Origin: Ruegeria sp. R13_0
GTDB taxonomy: Bacteria > Pseudomonadota > Alphaproteobacteria > Rhodobacterales > Rhodobacteraceae
Reading direction: 5' to 3'
Length of the DNA stretch: 64,000 nt
Assembly (NCBI RefSeq): GCF_017743995.1
Contig: NZ_JAGHRB010000001.1
Span: forward strand, 248,001 to 312,000
A program made the position numbers and the translations under genes. Of this stretch, positions 16,957 to 25,470 are shown piece after piece. Below the pieces are notes generated by a model that worked only from the letters and a program-made list of their open reading frames with translations, did no database searches and had not been told where the DNA came from. How positions within the stretch are numbered: position 1 is the first letter of the stretch; every line of letters begins with the position of its first letter.

Positions 16957-18959
16957 CGCCGCCAGAGATGGGCATGGGTGGAAAACGCACCCTGTAGCTT
17001 TGACAAGGCGCGATTGAGCGGCCCGCGTTTGGGGGGCTGCCCATGGGCCAGCCGTTCGATGGCGGTTTCCACAGGGCAGGGTACGCCGGTCACCGGGTCC
17101 AGATAGCGGGGATAGTCGATCAGGCTCGCATGCACCAAACCCAGCAGGGACGGGCGTGCGCCGCGACGGGCTGGGACGCTGCCCAGGTCGGTGGTCAGGC
17201 CCCACCCAGCGTAGAAGGGCGCGCCAAAAGTTGTCACCGGAATGCCGCGCAGCAGCGCCTCGAACCCTAAAAGCGAGGTCATGGTCCAGACCTCCTGCAC
17301 CTCAGACAGCAAGGTTGACGGGTGGGTCTCAGTCGCGATCACATCCGCCAACCCCTCGGTGTCGATCCGGCCCGAACGCAGGCCAGCTTCGACATCCGGA
17401 TGGGGTTTGTAAATCACCACGGCATCGGGATTGGCAGCCCGAACCTCGCGCAGCAGGTCCAGATTGGTGCGGACGGTGCTGGTGCCCAGCAGGATGGAGG
17501 CGTCATCCTCGACCTGCCCCGGCACCAGAATGCGATGCCCTTTGGGCAGAGGCGGCGCAGTGCCGCCGGTGTTGTATTTGCTCAGCCCTTTGGACACGAG
17601 GGCCGAGATCACACGCTCGGCCCGGTATTCCTGATCCGGACGAAGGGTCTCGCGCTTGGATATCCATTCTTCCAAGCGGCTGGTTTGGGTCGGGTCGTAG
17701 TAGATCCCCAGATCATCCGTCACCAGCGACAGGGGTGGCACAAGATGGGCTCCCAATCCGCGTGAGCGGAGAAAGCCGTCCTCGATACGGGTGACACTAC
17801 CCTCGGCCTCGCGGGATTGATTGGCCCAGACCATATGGGGGCGGGCGGATGGGGTAGGTGGCGACGGCAAAAACCGAATCTTCTGGTGCTGGCCAAACAT
17901 GGCTTGCAGATGCTTACGCTTCCACATCCGCATGCCCGACGCGGTCCATCCCAAACGGTCTTGCCGCCACGCGCGGGTCTGCGCCTCAAGCGTATCCAGC
18001 ACGACCTCTAGCTCACACAACTGGTTCCGAAAGGGATCATACCAAACGGGGTAGAGCATCATCGCGGCAGCAAACAATTGAGCGCGCGTCAGATTGCGTT
18101 GCCTGCGTTGAACGGGGTCTTCGTCCTGCGTTAAACCCCAGCCGGCATAGAAGGGTTGCCCGAAAACGCGGGGTTTGTGACCGGCGAGAATGGCCTCGAA
18201 CCCCATTTGCGACGAGAGCGTATAGACACTGACCGCACCGTCCAACAGCGGCCAAGGGCTGATGTTCTCCGCAACGAAGGAAACGCGATCCGAGAGGTCC
18301 TGTTCGGTGTAGTGCCCGGTGCGGTGACCAGCCAGTGTTTCGGGATGGGTCTTGATCAGAACCGGCATCCCGGGATTTTCTTCCTGCGCGATCACCAACA
18401 TCTCAAGAAACCGGGCGCGGTCCCCTCGGCTGGCCGTGACTGAGGCATCGCCGACCGTCTGATCAATCACCAGCACATAGCCAGGGTCGGGGATCGGCGC
18501 GTCGGGGTCAAAGGCGGAATATTTGCTGAGGTTCAGTTCCTTCAGGCGCTCAATCGCGCCACGCGCGCGGTTCAGAAGTGCAGTATCATCCAGCGGATGT
18601 GTCGCCAGAAGCGTTTCCAGATCGGACGGTTGGGCCGGATCAAAGTGCAGGCCCGAGCGATCCAGAAGCAGACCCAGAGGCGGCTCGCCCTCGCGGCCGG
18701 GATGGAGAGATCGTAGAAAGGCATCCTCGACCCGCAGCAAAGGGGTGCCCCGGTTCTGAGCGATACGTCGCCCGCGATGGGCGGTAGGGCTGTTGCCCCA
18801 GATGGCTACAGTGTCCTCGGGGCGGGGCAGGCCCAGCCGGATGTCATATCCCGAAAGGGATAGAATGCGCCGGATGCGCCGGTTGGTCAGAAACCCGCCA
18901 TTGTAGACAAACGCCCGGGACCGCGCCGCGCCAGTTGCGGTGGGGTCCCCAAGGGTCAT
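16953..18959 (-). CDS. kpsC: Capsular polysaccharide biosynthesis protein, KpsC type (Kdo transferase family)
   Basis: The 668-residue protein contains two tandem copies of the capsule-synthesis module. Each half has an acidic FLRS motif (VEDAFLRSLHPGREGEPPLG near 75-95 and IEDGFLRSRGLG in the second half) and a FYAGWGLT motif (QPFYAGWGLT, then APFYAGWGLT). KpsC/KpsS proteins add the beta-Kdo linker to a lipid anchor at the inner membrane, the base on which group 2 capsules are built. It lies three bases after the wza-like gene, so they share an operon with kpsS. Minus strand, convergent with ribD. Symbol by family. Confidence 0.88.
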   Translation of the reverse strand: MTLGDPTATGAARSRAFVYNGGFLTNRRIRRILSLSGYDIRLGLPRPEDTVAIWGNSPTAHRGRRIAQNRGTPLLRVEDAFLRSLHPGREGEPPLGLLLDRSGLHFDPAQPSDLETLLATHPLDDTALLNRARGAIERLKELNLSKYSAFDPDAPIPDPGYVLVIDQTVGDASVTASRGDRARFLEMLVIAQEENPGMPVLIKTHPETLAGHRTGHYTEQDLSDRVSFVAENISPWPLLDGAVSVYTLSSQMGFEAILAGHKPRVFGQPFYAGWGLTQDEDPVQRRQRNLTRAQLFAAAMMLYPVWYDPFRNQLCELEVVLDTLEAQTRAWRQDRLGWTASGMRMWKRKHLQAMFGQHQKIRFLPSPPTPSARPHMVWANQSREAEGSVTRIEDGFLRSRGLGAHLVPPLSLVTDDLGIYYDPTQTSRLEEWISKRETLRPDQEYRAERVISALVSKGLSKYNTGGTAPPLPKGHRILVPGQVEDDASILLGTSTVRTNLDLLREVRAANPDAVVIYKPHPDVEAGLRSGRIDTEGLADVIATETHPSTLLSEVQEVWTMTSLLGFEALLRGIPVTTFGAPFYAGWGLTTDLGSVPARRGARPSLLGLVHASLIDYPRYLDPVTGVPCPVETAIERLAHGQPPKRGPLNRALSKLQGAFSTHAHLWRR

Positions 18960-18962
18960 GGT

Positions 18963-20096
18963 TTAGTTGCCGGTCAAGGTGGCGACATTTGCAACCGGCG
19001 TCAGGCCCCCGGCGATCAGAGAGATCGACTTGGTCCACTGCGCATAGGGTGCCTCGGTCACATAGATCGTGTCATCGTCGCGGATCACGAAATCACGCGC
19101 AATGAACAGGCCATTGGGTGCGGTCAGGTTCAGCAGATAGATCATGCGCTGATCGCCCTGCAGATCCGGACGCCCCATTACCTGGCGCGCGACGTCCTGA
19201 CGTTCGCGGCGCAGGATAAAAATGCCGGTTGGATCGGATGAGACGGATACCAACCCCCCAACCTGAGCCAGAGCCTCAAGTGCGGACAGATCCTGACTGT
19301 CGAATGCGACGCGCGATTGCCCACCGGTTGCGCCAAGCGCGATGTATGAGCGGCTGTCCTCCTCAACCAGAATGCGGTCGCCGCCGCGCAGCGCGACATC
19401 CAGCTTGGGATTGCGGAACAGGTCCTCGTACCAGACTGTCCCGCGTTGATCGCCCCGGATCAGGGTGACCAGAGCGATATCGGAGGCCACTGAAACCCCT
19501 CCGGCCTGAGACAGCATGCCAAGCAGGGTGCGGGTGGGGCGTTCGATTGGATAAATACCAGGGGCGCCAATGGTGCCGGTCAGTGAAACGGTCGAGCCGT
19601 CTCCGGCCAGGCGGCGCACTTCGACCTGAGGGTCGGGGGTTTGTTCTTCCAGCTCATCGGTAATCAACCCGCGCAACTCTTCGGGAGTATTACCCGCGGC
19701 ACGCAAACGGCCCGCGTAGGGGACGAAAATGAAGCCTTCGCTGTCGACCTGAACCTCTTCCAGCGCGGTCGAGGCCCCCGTTTCGCCAGCCAGCAACCCG
19801 TCATCGACGTTTTCCCAGATCGTCAGGCCCAAAACGTCCCCTGGGCGCACGGTATCTGCGGTCAGCGACGGGGCTGAGGTAAAGGAGGAAGAGAATCCAA
19901 ACTGCGGCACGGACGATGTGGCCCGCGACACGCGGTCGTCGACTTCGACCACAAACGCATTGCCGCCATTGTTGACGGAGCCCGCGAGAATCTCGTTCTT
20001 GTTAGGGCCCGCCTTGGGCAACTGGCATGCACTCAGAGTGACGAGCGAGGTCACAAGGGCGACCCCCCGTACCCAACGGATTGGAAAGCGATGCAC
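18963..20096 (-). CDS. Polysaccharide export lipoprotein (Wza/KpsD family)
   Basis: The 377-residue outer-membrane polysaccharide export protein begins with a lipoprotein signal (VTSLVTLSACQLPKAG, lipobox LSAC, Cys24). The poly-export domain follows with TVRPGDVLGLTIWEN (about 82-96), VDSEGFIFVPYAGRLRAAGN and soluble ligand-binding beta-grasp (SLBB) repeats (VSLTGTIGAPGIYPIERPTR near 170-190 and later). Such proteins form the outer-membrane channel for capsule or exopolysaccharide. It lies between kpsS (79 bases upstream) and kpsC (3 bases downstream), so the three should work on one capsule. No inner-membrane ABC exporter (kpsMT) is in the window. Confidence 0.92.
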   Translation of the reverse strand: MHRFPIRWVRGVALVTSLVTLSACQLPKAGPNKNEILAGSVNNGGNAFVVEVDDRVSRATSSVPQFGFSSSFTSAPSLTADTVRPGDVLGLTIWENVDDGLLAGETGASTALEEVQVDSEGFIFVPYAGRLRAAGNTPEELRGLITDELEEQTPDPQVEVRRLAGDGSTVSLTGTIGAPGIYPIERPTRTLLGMLSQAGGVSVASDIALVTLIRGDQRGTVWYEDLFRNPKLDVALRGGDRILVEEDSRSYIALGATGGQSRVAFDSQDLSALEALAQVGGLVSVSSDPTGIFILRRERQDVARQVMGRPDLQGDQRMIYLLNLTAPNGLFIARDFVIRDDDTIYVTEAPYAQWTKSISLIAGGLTPVANVATLTGN

Positions 20097-20175
20097 TGCC
20101 GATAACCTCAGTTCTGCTTGTTTTTCGGAAAGCTACTCTTTTACCGCTACAACTTCCAGAGCAGGATGGCCGCGT

Positions 20176-21474
20176 CTACTCAACGATTTTCAACTGTGGC
20201 TCTGGGGCCGCGTCGTCGGACAGCGCGGCCTGATAGGGATCATCAGCCCTCAGCATCATATCGACAGCGCGGCGCAGCAATTGCCGACGTCCGCGTCTGG
20301 AGTAGTAGCCGCCCGGAACCTGACTGGTTTCCAGCAGAAACCGTCGATAGAGCTGATAGGCCTCAACATCGGGCAACTCAGGGGCGGCGAAGAAACGACT
20401 AACCTCCTGTTGCGACACAAGTTCCGGCTTGTCATAGACCGCGCGACCAAAAATCCGCAGGGGGATGCCGCGCCACAGCACCTGCTGCCCGGCGGTCGAG
20501 TTGATGGTCACGGCCGAGCTGGCATCATCCAGCAGTTTCGCCAGTTTGCCGCCGGGGACGTAATGCACCCGGCCATTTATCCCGAATCTGACCGCCAAAT
20601 CCCGAACGCGGCGGCGGAGGGGTTCGCGGTGGTTCTCAAGCGGATGTTCCTTAATGACCAGATGATGATGTGCGGGGGCGCCCTTGGCGAAGCCCTCCAT
20701 CATTTGTTCTAAAAAAGCACACATTCCCGAATAGTCTGAATGGGACTGGACCGAGCTGTCATGCCCCAATTGCAAAAGTACAAGGTGATAAGGAAAGGCC
20801 CCGCTACGTACCCGCGCCGTGGCCAGACTTCGTTGCAGCCGGTGGAAGGGCATCAGCATAAGGCGTTTGAAATAAAGGCGGAATTCTTTCGAAACCGGCA
20901 GCGCACGGTGCGGTCTGAAATTGCGATAGCGCCCGTTCAGAAACAGCACGAACCAGTGGTAGAGCGCGCCGTAGAAAATGTGTTGGCGCATATCTCCCCA
21001 ATGGGACGGCGGCGGCGGCGCGTGCCCGCCCGAATGCGACAGGGCCTGCGCCATTTGGTCCAGATCCAGAGACATCAGCCGCGAATTGCCGTTTGAGCCG
21101 TCGCGCTCATAGGTGACCCACCATGGGCGCAGGTAGCCTTCCTCGAACACATGCACGGTGATGCCTCGTGTCTTGGCGATCCTGACGGCGTTGGCGTGAA
21201 TCGGGCGGGTGTCACCGTAGAGAACGATGTCTGTCACTTGTTTCTCGGCGATCAGCGCCTGTAGCACTTCGGGCCAGTGTACTGGCGCGTCGCGATAGGG
21301 GATGTAGCTTTTCCTGTCGAACCAGAACGCCTGATCACCCGCGTTGAAGCCAACACGCCATGTCTGCGCCCCCGAGGCACGCAGCATCCGGCCCAACGCG
21401 TTGAAAAACGGGCCATGCGGGCCTTGCAGGAACAGAAAGACCCGAGGGTCAGCGTGTGGGTCTGGGTGGTGCAT
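20176..21474 (-). CDS. kpsS: Capsule polysaccharide synthesis/export protein, KpsS type
   Basis: The 432-residue protein shows the single capsule-synthesis module of KpsS: VFLFLQGPHGPFFNALGRML at the N-terminus, VLYGDTRPIHANAVRIAKTR near 85-105, FEEGYLRPWWVTYER near 112-126, and the C-terminal NSTAGQQVLWRGIPLRIFG. KpsS starts the Kdo linker that KpsC extends on the capsule's phospholipid. It is the first gene of the kpsS-wza-kpsC operon. The start at 21474 fits family N-termini. It is divergent from ribE; the 140 bases between (21475-21614) must hold both promoters, and no FMN riboswitch was found there. Confidence 0.9.
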   Translation of the reverse strand: MHHPDPHADPRVFLFLQGPHGPFFNALGRMLRASGAQTWRVGFNAGDQAFWFDRKSYIPYRDAPVHWPEVLQALIAEKQVTDIVLYGDTRPIHANAVRIAKTRGITVHVFEEGYLRPWWVTYERDGSNGNSRLMSLDLDQMAQALSHSGGHAPPPPSHWGDMRQHIFYGALYHWFVLFLNGRYRNFRPHRALPVSKEFRLYFKRLMLMPFHRLQRSLATARVRSGAFPYHLVLLQLGHDSSVQSHSDYSGMCAFLEQMMEGFAKGAPAHHHLVIKEHPLENHREPLRRRVRDLAVRFGINGRVHYVPGGKLAKLLDDASSAVTINSTAGQQVLWRGIPLRIFGRAVYDKPELVSQQEVSRFFAAPELPDVEAYQLYRRFLLETSQVPGGYYSRRGRRQLLRRAVDMMLRADDPYQAALSDDAAPEPQLKIVE

Positions 21475-21614
21475 CTGCGCGATTTAGCCAATATTCTTGT
21501 CGAAACTATGCCCGCCTGAGGGTTTCTCGGCAAGGTTGGGCTTGCCGGGCGGCGCGGATCAGCTTACCTCGGCCCTGATAGTCTGAGACAGGGTAGAACG
21601 CGAGGGTTGACGGA

Positions 21615-22202
21615 ATGTTTACAGGGATCGTGACCGATATCGGAACAGTGACCGAGCTGGACCAGCAAGGCGACCTGCGTGCGCGTATCCAGACGAGCTA
21701 TGACACGGCCTCGATTGACATTGGCGCATCGATTGCAAGCGATGGCGTTTGTCTGACCGTGATTGCGCTGGGCGATGATTGGTATGACGTTCAGATCAGC
21801 GCCGAGACCGTCTCGAAAACCAACCTCAACAGCTGGGCGCTGGGCAAGCGCGTCAACCTTGAGCGTGCGTTGAAAGTTGGCGACGAACTTGGCGGTCACA
21901 TCGTGTCGGGCCATGTGGATGGCGTTGCCGAAGTTGTCGATCTGCGCGACGAAGGCGACAGCACGCGGGTCACCTTGCGCGCGCCCAAGGATTTGGCGCG
22001 CTTCATTGCTCCCAAAGGCTCGGTTGCGTTGAACGGGACGTCTCTGACGGTAAATGATGTCGAAGGGTGCGATTTCGGCATCAACTTCATCCCTCACACC
22101 AAAGAGGTCACCACATGGGGTGATGTCGCCGTGGGGGATCGGGTGAATCTGGAAATCGACACTCTCGCCCGCTACGTCGCCCGCCTGGCCGAGACCGTCT
22201 GA
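21615..22202 (+). CDS. ribE: Riboflavin synthase alpha subunit
   Basis: The 195-residue enzyme dismutates two 6,7-dimethyl-8-ribityllumazine molecules into riboflavin. It begins with the diagnostic MFTGIVTDIGTV and has the duplicated lumazine-binding barrels, with GDELGGHIVSGHVDGVAEV at about 93-110 and FIAPKGSVALNGTSLTVNDV near 132-151. Normal length. It is the first gene of ribE-ribB-ribH-nusB on the plus strand. Confidence 0.97.
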   Translation: MFTGIVTDIGTVTELDQQGDLRARIQTSYDTASIDIGASIASDGVCLTVIALGDDWYDVQISAETVSKTNLNSWALGKRVNLERALKVGDELGGHIVSGHVDGVAEVVDLRDEGDSTRVTLRAPKDLARFIAPKGSVALNGTSLTVNDVEGCDFGINFIPHTKEVTTWGDVAVGDRVNLEIDTLARYVARLAETV

Positions 22203-22311
22203 GCGTTAGAATACGTCGCGTCTGAGCCCGCTCAGGCCGTTTGTGCTCTGGCTTTTGGATGCGGGGTGGTCTATCCCGCCTTGCAGAAATGCTCTTGTGA
22301 AAGGCTGCCCC

Positions 22312-23433
22312 ATGAGCTTTGAAACCCCCGGCCCGGTCGAGGCCCAGCTGCGCGACGCGATCAGCCCGATTGAGGATATCATCGAAGAGGCCCGCGCGGG
22401 CCGGATGTATATCCTCGTTGATCATGAAGATCGCGAGAATGAAGGCGATCTGGTCATTGCCGCAGAATTTGCCGATGCCGAGGCGATCAATTTCATGGCT
22501 ACCCATGGGCGCGGCTTGATCTGCCTGCCGATGACGGCTGAACGGGTCGAAGCGCTGGCGCTTCCGATGATGGCGGTGAACAACTCATCCCGCCACGAAA
22601 CGGCGTTTACGGTTTCTATCGAAGCGCGTGAGGGCGTGTCGACCGGTATTTCCGCCGCAGATCGCGCGCTGACCGTGGCGACGGCGATCAATGAACAAAA
22701 CACCATGGCCCATATCGCAACACCGGGCCACATCTTCCCCTTGCGCGCCAAGCGGGGTGGGGTGTTGGTCCGCGCAGGCCACACCGAGGCTGCCGTGGAT
22801 ATTTCGCGCCTGGCCGGGTTGAACCCCTCAGGCGTGATCTGTGAGATCATGAAACCCGACGGCACCATGGCCCGTCTGCCCGATCTGGTCGAGTTCGCCA
22901 AAACCCATGACATGAAGATCGGTACGATCAGCGACCTGATCACCTATCGCTCGCGCAATGACAACCTCGTGGTCGAAACCTCGCGTCAGATGGTCTCGTC
23001 GGAATACGGCGGCGAATGGGAAATGCGCCTGTTCACCGATCAGCTTCACGGCATCGAACATGTCGTCATGATCAAAGGCGACATCACCACGCCCGAGCCT
23101 GTCCTGACCCGCACGCACGCGCTGCACGAAGCGCCGGATATCTTGGGCCTCGGTCCGAAGTCTTCTCGTGAATTGCCACGCGCAATGGAGAAGATCGCGG
23201 AAGAGGGTCGGGGGGTCGTCTGTCTGTTCCGTCAGCCGCGCAACTCGCTCTACGCGGTCGAAGATGAAGGCCCGCGGACGATCAAGCAAACCGGTCTGGG
23301 GTCTCAGATACTCTCTAAACTGGGCATTCAAGAGCTGGTCCTGCTGACCGACTCGCCCGAAACCGTATATCTGGGGCTGGACGCATTTGGGCTGTCCATC
23401 GTTGGCACCCGTCCGATCCTGAAGGAAGACTGA
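22312..23433 (+). CDS. ribB: 3,4-dihydroxy-2-butanone-4-phosphate synthase with degenerate GTP cyclohydrolase II-like domain
   Basis: The 373-residue protein makes the four-carbon unit of riboflavin from ribulose 5-phosphate. The N-terminal synthase domain (about 18-215) has DHEDRENEGDLVIAAE and LRAKRGGVLVRAGHTEAAVD, with the acidic and histidine active-site residues. The C-terminal part aligns with GTP cyclohydrolase II (GLGSQILSKLGI), but where the zinc site should be (TRTHALHEAPDILGLG) there is no cysteine of the C-x10-C-x-C set, so that activity should be lost. A separate RibA is expected elsewhere. The start at 22312 follows AAGG; the upstream reading to 22243 is non-conserved. Confidence 0.94.
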   Translation: MSFETPGPVEAQLRDAISPIEDIIEEARAGRMYILVDHEDRENEGDLVIAAEFADAEAINFMATHGRGLICLPMTAERVEALALPMMAVNNSSRHETAFTVSIEAREGVSTGISAADRALTVATAINEQNTMAHIATPGHIFPLRAKRGGVLVRAGHTEAAVDISRLAGLNPSGVICEIMKPDGTMARLPDLVEFAKTHDMKIGTISDLITYRSRNDNLVVETSRQMVSSEYGGEWEMRLFTDQLHGIEHVVMIKGDITTPEPVLTRTHALHEAPDILGLGPKSSRELPRAMEKIAEEGRGVVCLFRQPRNSLYAVEDEGPRTIKQTGLGSQILSKLGIQELVLLTDSPETVYLGLDAFGLSIVGTRPILKED

Positions 23434-23435
23434 TC

Positions 23436-23987
23436 ATGGCTGAACAAGACAAACATGGCATTCTGCCGACACCCAGCTTCGACAAGCCGGTAAAGCTACT
23501 GATCGTCGCGGCGCCGTTCTATCGCGCGATTGCCGACAATCTGATTGCGGGCGCGAAGGTCGAGATCGAAGCGGCGGGCGGCACCTGTGAGGTTGTCGAA
23601 GTTCCCGGCGCGCTTGAGATCCCAACCGCCATCGCCATGGCCGACCGTCAGTGCAATTTCGACGGCTATGTCGCGCTGGGCTGCGTCATTCGCGGCGAGA
23701 CCACGCATTATGAAACCGTCTGCAACGATTCCAGCCGTGCGATCCAATTGATGGGCTTGCAGGGGCTTTGCATCGGCAACGGTATCCTGACCGTCGAGAA
23801 TGACGATCAGGCCGAAGTCCGCGCAAATCCCGAAAAGATGAATAAAGGTGGCGGAGCAGCCGCTGCGGCCTTGCATCTGATCGCGCTCAGCCGTAAGTGG
23901 GGCTCTTCCAAAAAGGGCGTGGGTTTCAAGCCGCCGTCCGAGTCCATCCTTGTGGCGGGCGACAGCAACGGATCCACGACAGCATGA
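23436..23987 (+). CDS. ribH: 6,7-dimethyl-8-ribityllumazine synthase
   Basis: The 183-residue enzyme condenses the RibB product with the RibD-derived pyrimidine to form lumazine, the substrate of RibE. Motifs seen are VPGALEIPTAI (about 55-65), GYVALGCVIRGETTHYETVC (about 77-96, with the catalytic His) and NGILTVENDDQA. It is slightly longer than usual because of a C-terminal extension after the core. It starts two bases after the ribB stop and its stop overlaps the nusB start (ATGA), so ribB-ribH-nusB are tightly coupled. Confidence 0.97.
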   Translation: MAEQDKHGILPTPSFDKPVKLLIVAAPFYRAIADNLIAGAKVEIEAAGGTCEVVEVPGALEIPTAIAMADRQCNFDGYVALGCVIRGETTHYETVCNDSSRAIQLMGLQGLCIGNGILTVENDDQAEVRANPEKMNKGGGAAAAALHLIALSRKWGSSKKGVGFKPPSESILVAGDSNGSTTA

Positions 23988-24466
23988 CCAAGACAGACGC
24001 GCCGAAACCGGCCAACCAGAAACGCCTGATGAAATCTGCCGCTCGGCTTTATGCCGTGCAGGCGCTGTTCCAGATGGAGCAATCGGGGCAGACGACCGAA
24101 GCGGTCGTGAATGAGTTTCTGGATCACCGGTTCGGTGCCGTCTATGAGGGCGAAGAAATGCTGGACGGCGATATCAGCGTCTTCCGGTCGCTGGTCGACA
24201 ATGCGGTGAACTATCAGGCACCGATCGACCAGATGACCGACCGTGCTCTGGTCGCCAAATGGCCGATCTCGCGCATCGATCCAACCCTGCGGGCGCTGTT
24301 CCGCGCCGCCGGGGCCGAGCTGACCCAAAGCGACACGCCGCCCAAAGTGGTCATCACCGAGTTCGTCGACGTTGCACGCGCCTTCTTCCCTGAAGGCAAA
24401 GAGCCGAAATTCGTCAACGCCGTGCTGGATCACATGGCCCGTGAGGCACAGCCCGAGGCATTCTGA
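23984..24466 (+). CDS. nusB: Transcription antitermination factor NusB
   Basis: The 160-residue all-helical protein binds boxA RNA with NusE (S10) and promotes antitermination in rRNA operons. Diagnostic parts are KSAARLYAVQALFQMEQSG (about 17-35), a segment around RALVAKWPISRIDPTLRALF, and FVDVARAFFPEGKEPKFVNA. The ATG at 23984 overlaps the ribH stop; the longer reading back to 23897 lies in ribH and was dropped. The ribH-nusB pairing is common in proteobacteria. Confidence 0.96.
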   Translation: MTKTDAPKPANQKRLMKSAARLYAVQALFQMEQSGQTTEAVVNEFLDHRFGAVYEGEEMLDGDISVFRSLVDNAVNYQAPIDQMTDRALVAKWPISRIDPTLRALFRAAGAELTQSDTPPKVVITEFVDVARAFFPEGKEPKFVNAVLDHMAREAQPEAF

Positions 24467-24525
24467 CACCTTTACTCGAGCCAAACATGCGCTAACCTGA
24501 ATGTCATAGCGCAATGAGGTTCGCC

Positions 24526-24831
24526 ATGCCCAAACTGATCCACCTGTATATCACGCAAGTCGCCTGGGGTTTCGTCATCTCGGCCGTGTTTGTCGGGGTG
24601 CTTCTGGCATTTAACGTGGCAAACCTCCGTCATTTGATTACCAGTTCTGAAATCGGTCTGGTCGCCCTTGCGATGATCTGGTTCATGAACGGGATCGTGT
24701 TTGCAGGCGTCCAATTCGGCTACAAGATCATGAGCATGGCAGAAAAACCTGGCGGCCCACGTCGCGGCTCGCCTGTGGCGGACAGCTTCAAGCCCGCATT
24801 GGCCAAGCAGGAAGCCCGCGCAGAGCGCTGA
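24526..24831 (+). CDS. Small integral membrane protein of unknown function
   Basis: The 101-residue protein starts MPKLIHLYITQVAWG and has two hydrophobic helices at about residues 11-33 (VAWGFVISAVFVGVLLAF) and 46-68 (LVALAMIWFMNGIVFAGVQF), then a polar, basic tail. GAGG lies six bases before the ATG at 24526; an in-frame ATG at 24514 overlaps that site and is less likely. It follows nusB by 59 bases and may be the last gene of the rib-nusB operon. The family is not recognised. Confidence 0.75.
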   Translation: MPKLIHLYITQVAWGFVISAVFVGVLLAFNVANLRHLITSSEIGLVALAMIWFMNGIVFAGVQFGYKIMSMAEKPGGPRRGSPVADSFKPALAKQEARAER

Positions 24832-24870
24832 ATTTCAGGGAAAATGTGGCGGGACCACCAGTCAACCGTG

Positions 24871-25034
24871 CGGTGTGATTCCCGAGGACCTGTATGTACA
24901 GGTGGGCGCCAGGTAATCAGGCCAGGACCTGAACAGAGCCAGCCCCCTCGGAATTGCTTAAGGCCACCAGAATGCTACCAGTCACAAGAAGGGCAGAACC
25001 CGCCAAGCGCCTACGTAGGGCGTCCGGCGGGTTT
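24871..25034 (+). ncRNA. Candidate structured RNA / bidirectional terminator region
   Basis: The gap between convergent genes folds into a three-way junction. Stem 1 pairs 24875-24887 with 24946-24957 (GATTCC/GGAATT and GAGG/CCTC, one bulge). Hairpin 2 is ACCTGTA (24888-24894) with TACAGGT (24897-24903). Stem 3 is GGGC (24904) with GCCC (24942), with CAGGT/ACCTG inside it. A terminator-like hairpin follows: AACCCGCC (24997-25004) with GGCGGGTT (25026-25033) plus one T. It does not match SRP RNA (no GGAA tetraloop), tmRNA, RNase P or a riboswitch I know. The strand is a guess; it could simply be the 3' UTR and terminator of both flanking genes. Confidence 0.4.
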
Positions 25035-25044
25035 ACACAAGGGG

Positions 25045-25470
25045 TCAGGCATCAACAGTTTCGTGCAACGCCGTGCGCATCTTGCCGAAATGCTCATCCC
25101 AGCCATTGTCGAGCGCAAGGATCAGGCCGAACGCATCCGCACCCTGAGGCAGGCCTTCATGTTGAAGGCTAAGCTTTGTACCGCCTGCGACGGGGGTCAG
25201 AGTCCATCTGACTAGACTGACCGCGTCTCCCATCGGCTTCACAGCGAATGTGTACTCAAGATATTCAGGGGCACGTGCTTCCCGTACCTCGCCCCAGATC
25301 AGCAGGTCGCCGCTTGTGGTCCCGAACATTTGAAGTTTGCTTCCTTTGGTCAACGTGCAATCCGGTTTGTGAAACCACTCTGCCAGCCGTTCGGGCTCAG
25401 TCAGATAGGCCCAGACAGTATCTGGATCGGCCCGTAGAAAAATCGTCTTTTGCAATACGGCATTCGTCAT
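25045..25470 (-). CDS. SRPBCC domain protein (AHSA1/CalC-like)
   Basis: The 141-residue protein is a START/Bet v1-like fold of the AHSA1 type: an N-terminal LRADPDTVWAYLTEPERLAEWF (about 13-34) and a C-terminal helix GWDEHFGKMRTALHE. Such domains bind hydrophobic ligands; in bacteria they often sit behind an ArsR regulator, as here. Its start overlaps the stop of the ArsR gene (ATGA at 25467-25470), so they are one transcript. The ligand is unknown. Confidence 0.9.
   Translation of the reverse strand: MTNAVLQKTIFLRADPDTVWAYLTEPERLAEWFHKPDCTLTKGSKLQMFGTTSGDLLIWGEVREARAPEYLEYTFAVKPMGDAVSLVRWTLTPVAGGTKLSLQHEGLPQGADAFGLILALDNGWDEHFGKMRTALHETVDA

Noticed and set aside
21475..21614. FMN riboswitch ahead of the riboflavin genes
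   Set aside because: The conserved FMN-element sequences are not present here or in 22203-22311.
24871..25034. SRP RNA (ffs) or tmRNA at this place
   Set aside because: No GGAA tetraloop with the AGCAG symmetric loop, and no tRNA-like ends; left as an unassigned structured RNA candidate.
24844..25215. 123-residue plus-strand frame across the nusB-downstream gap
   Set aside because: It crosses the structured palindromic region and the opposite SRPBCC gene, has no ribosome site and no protein character.
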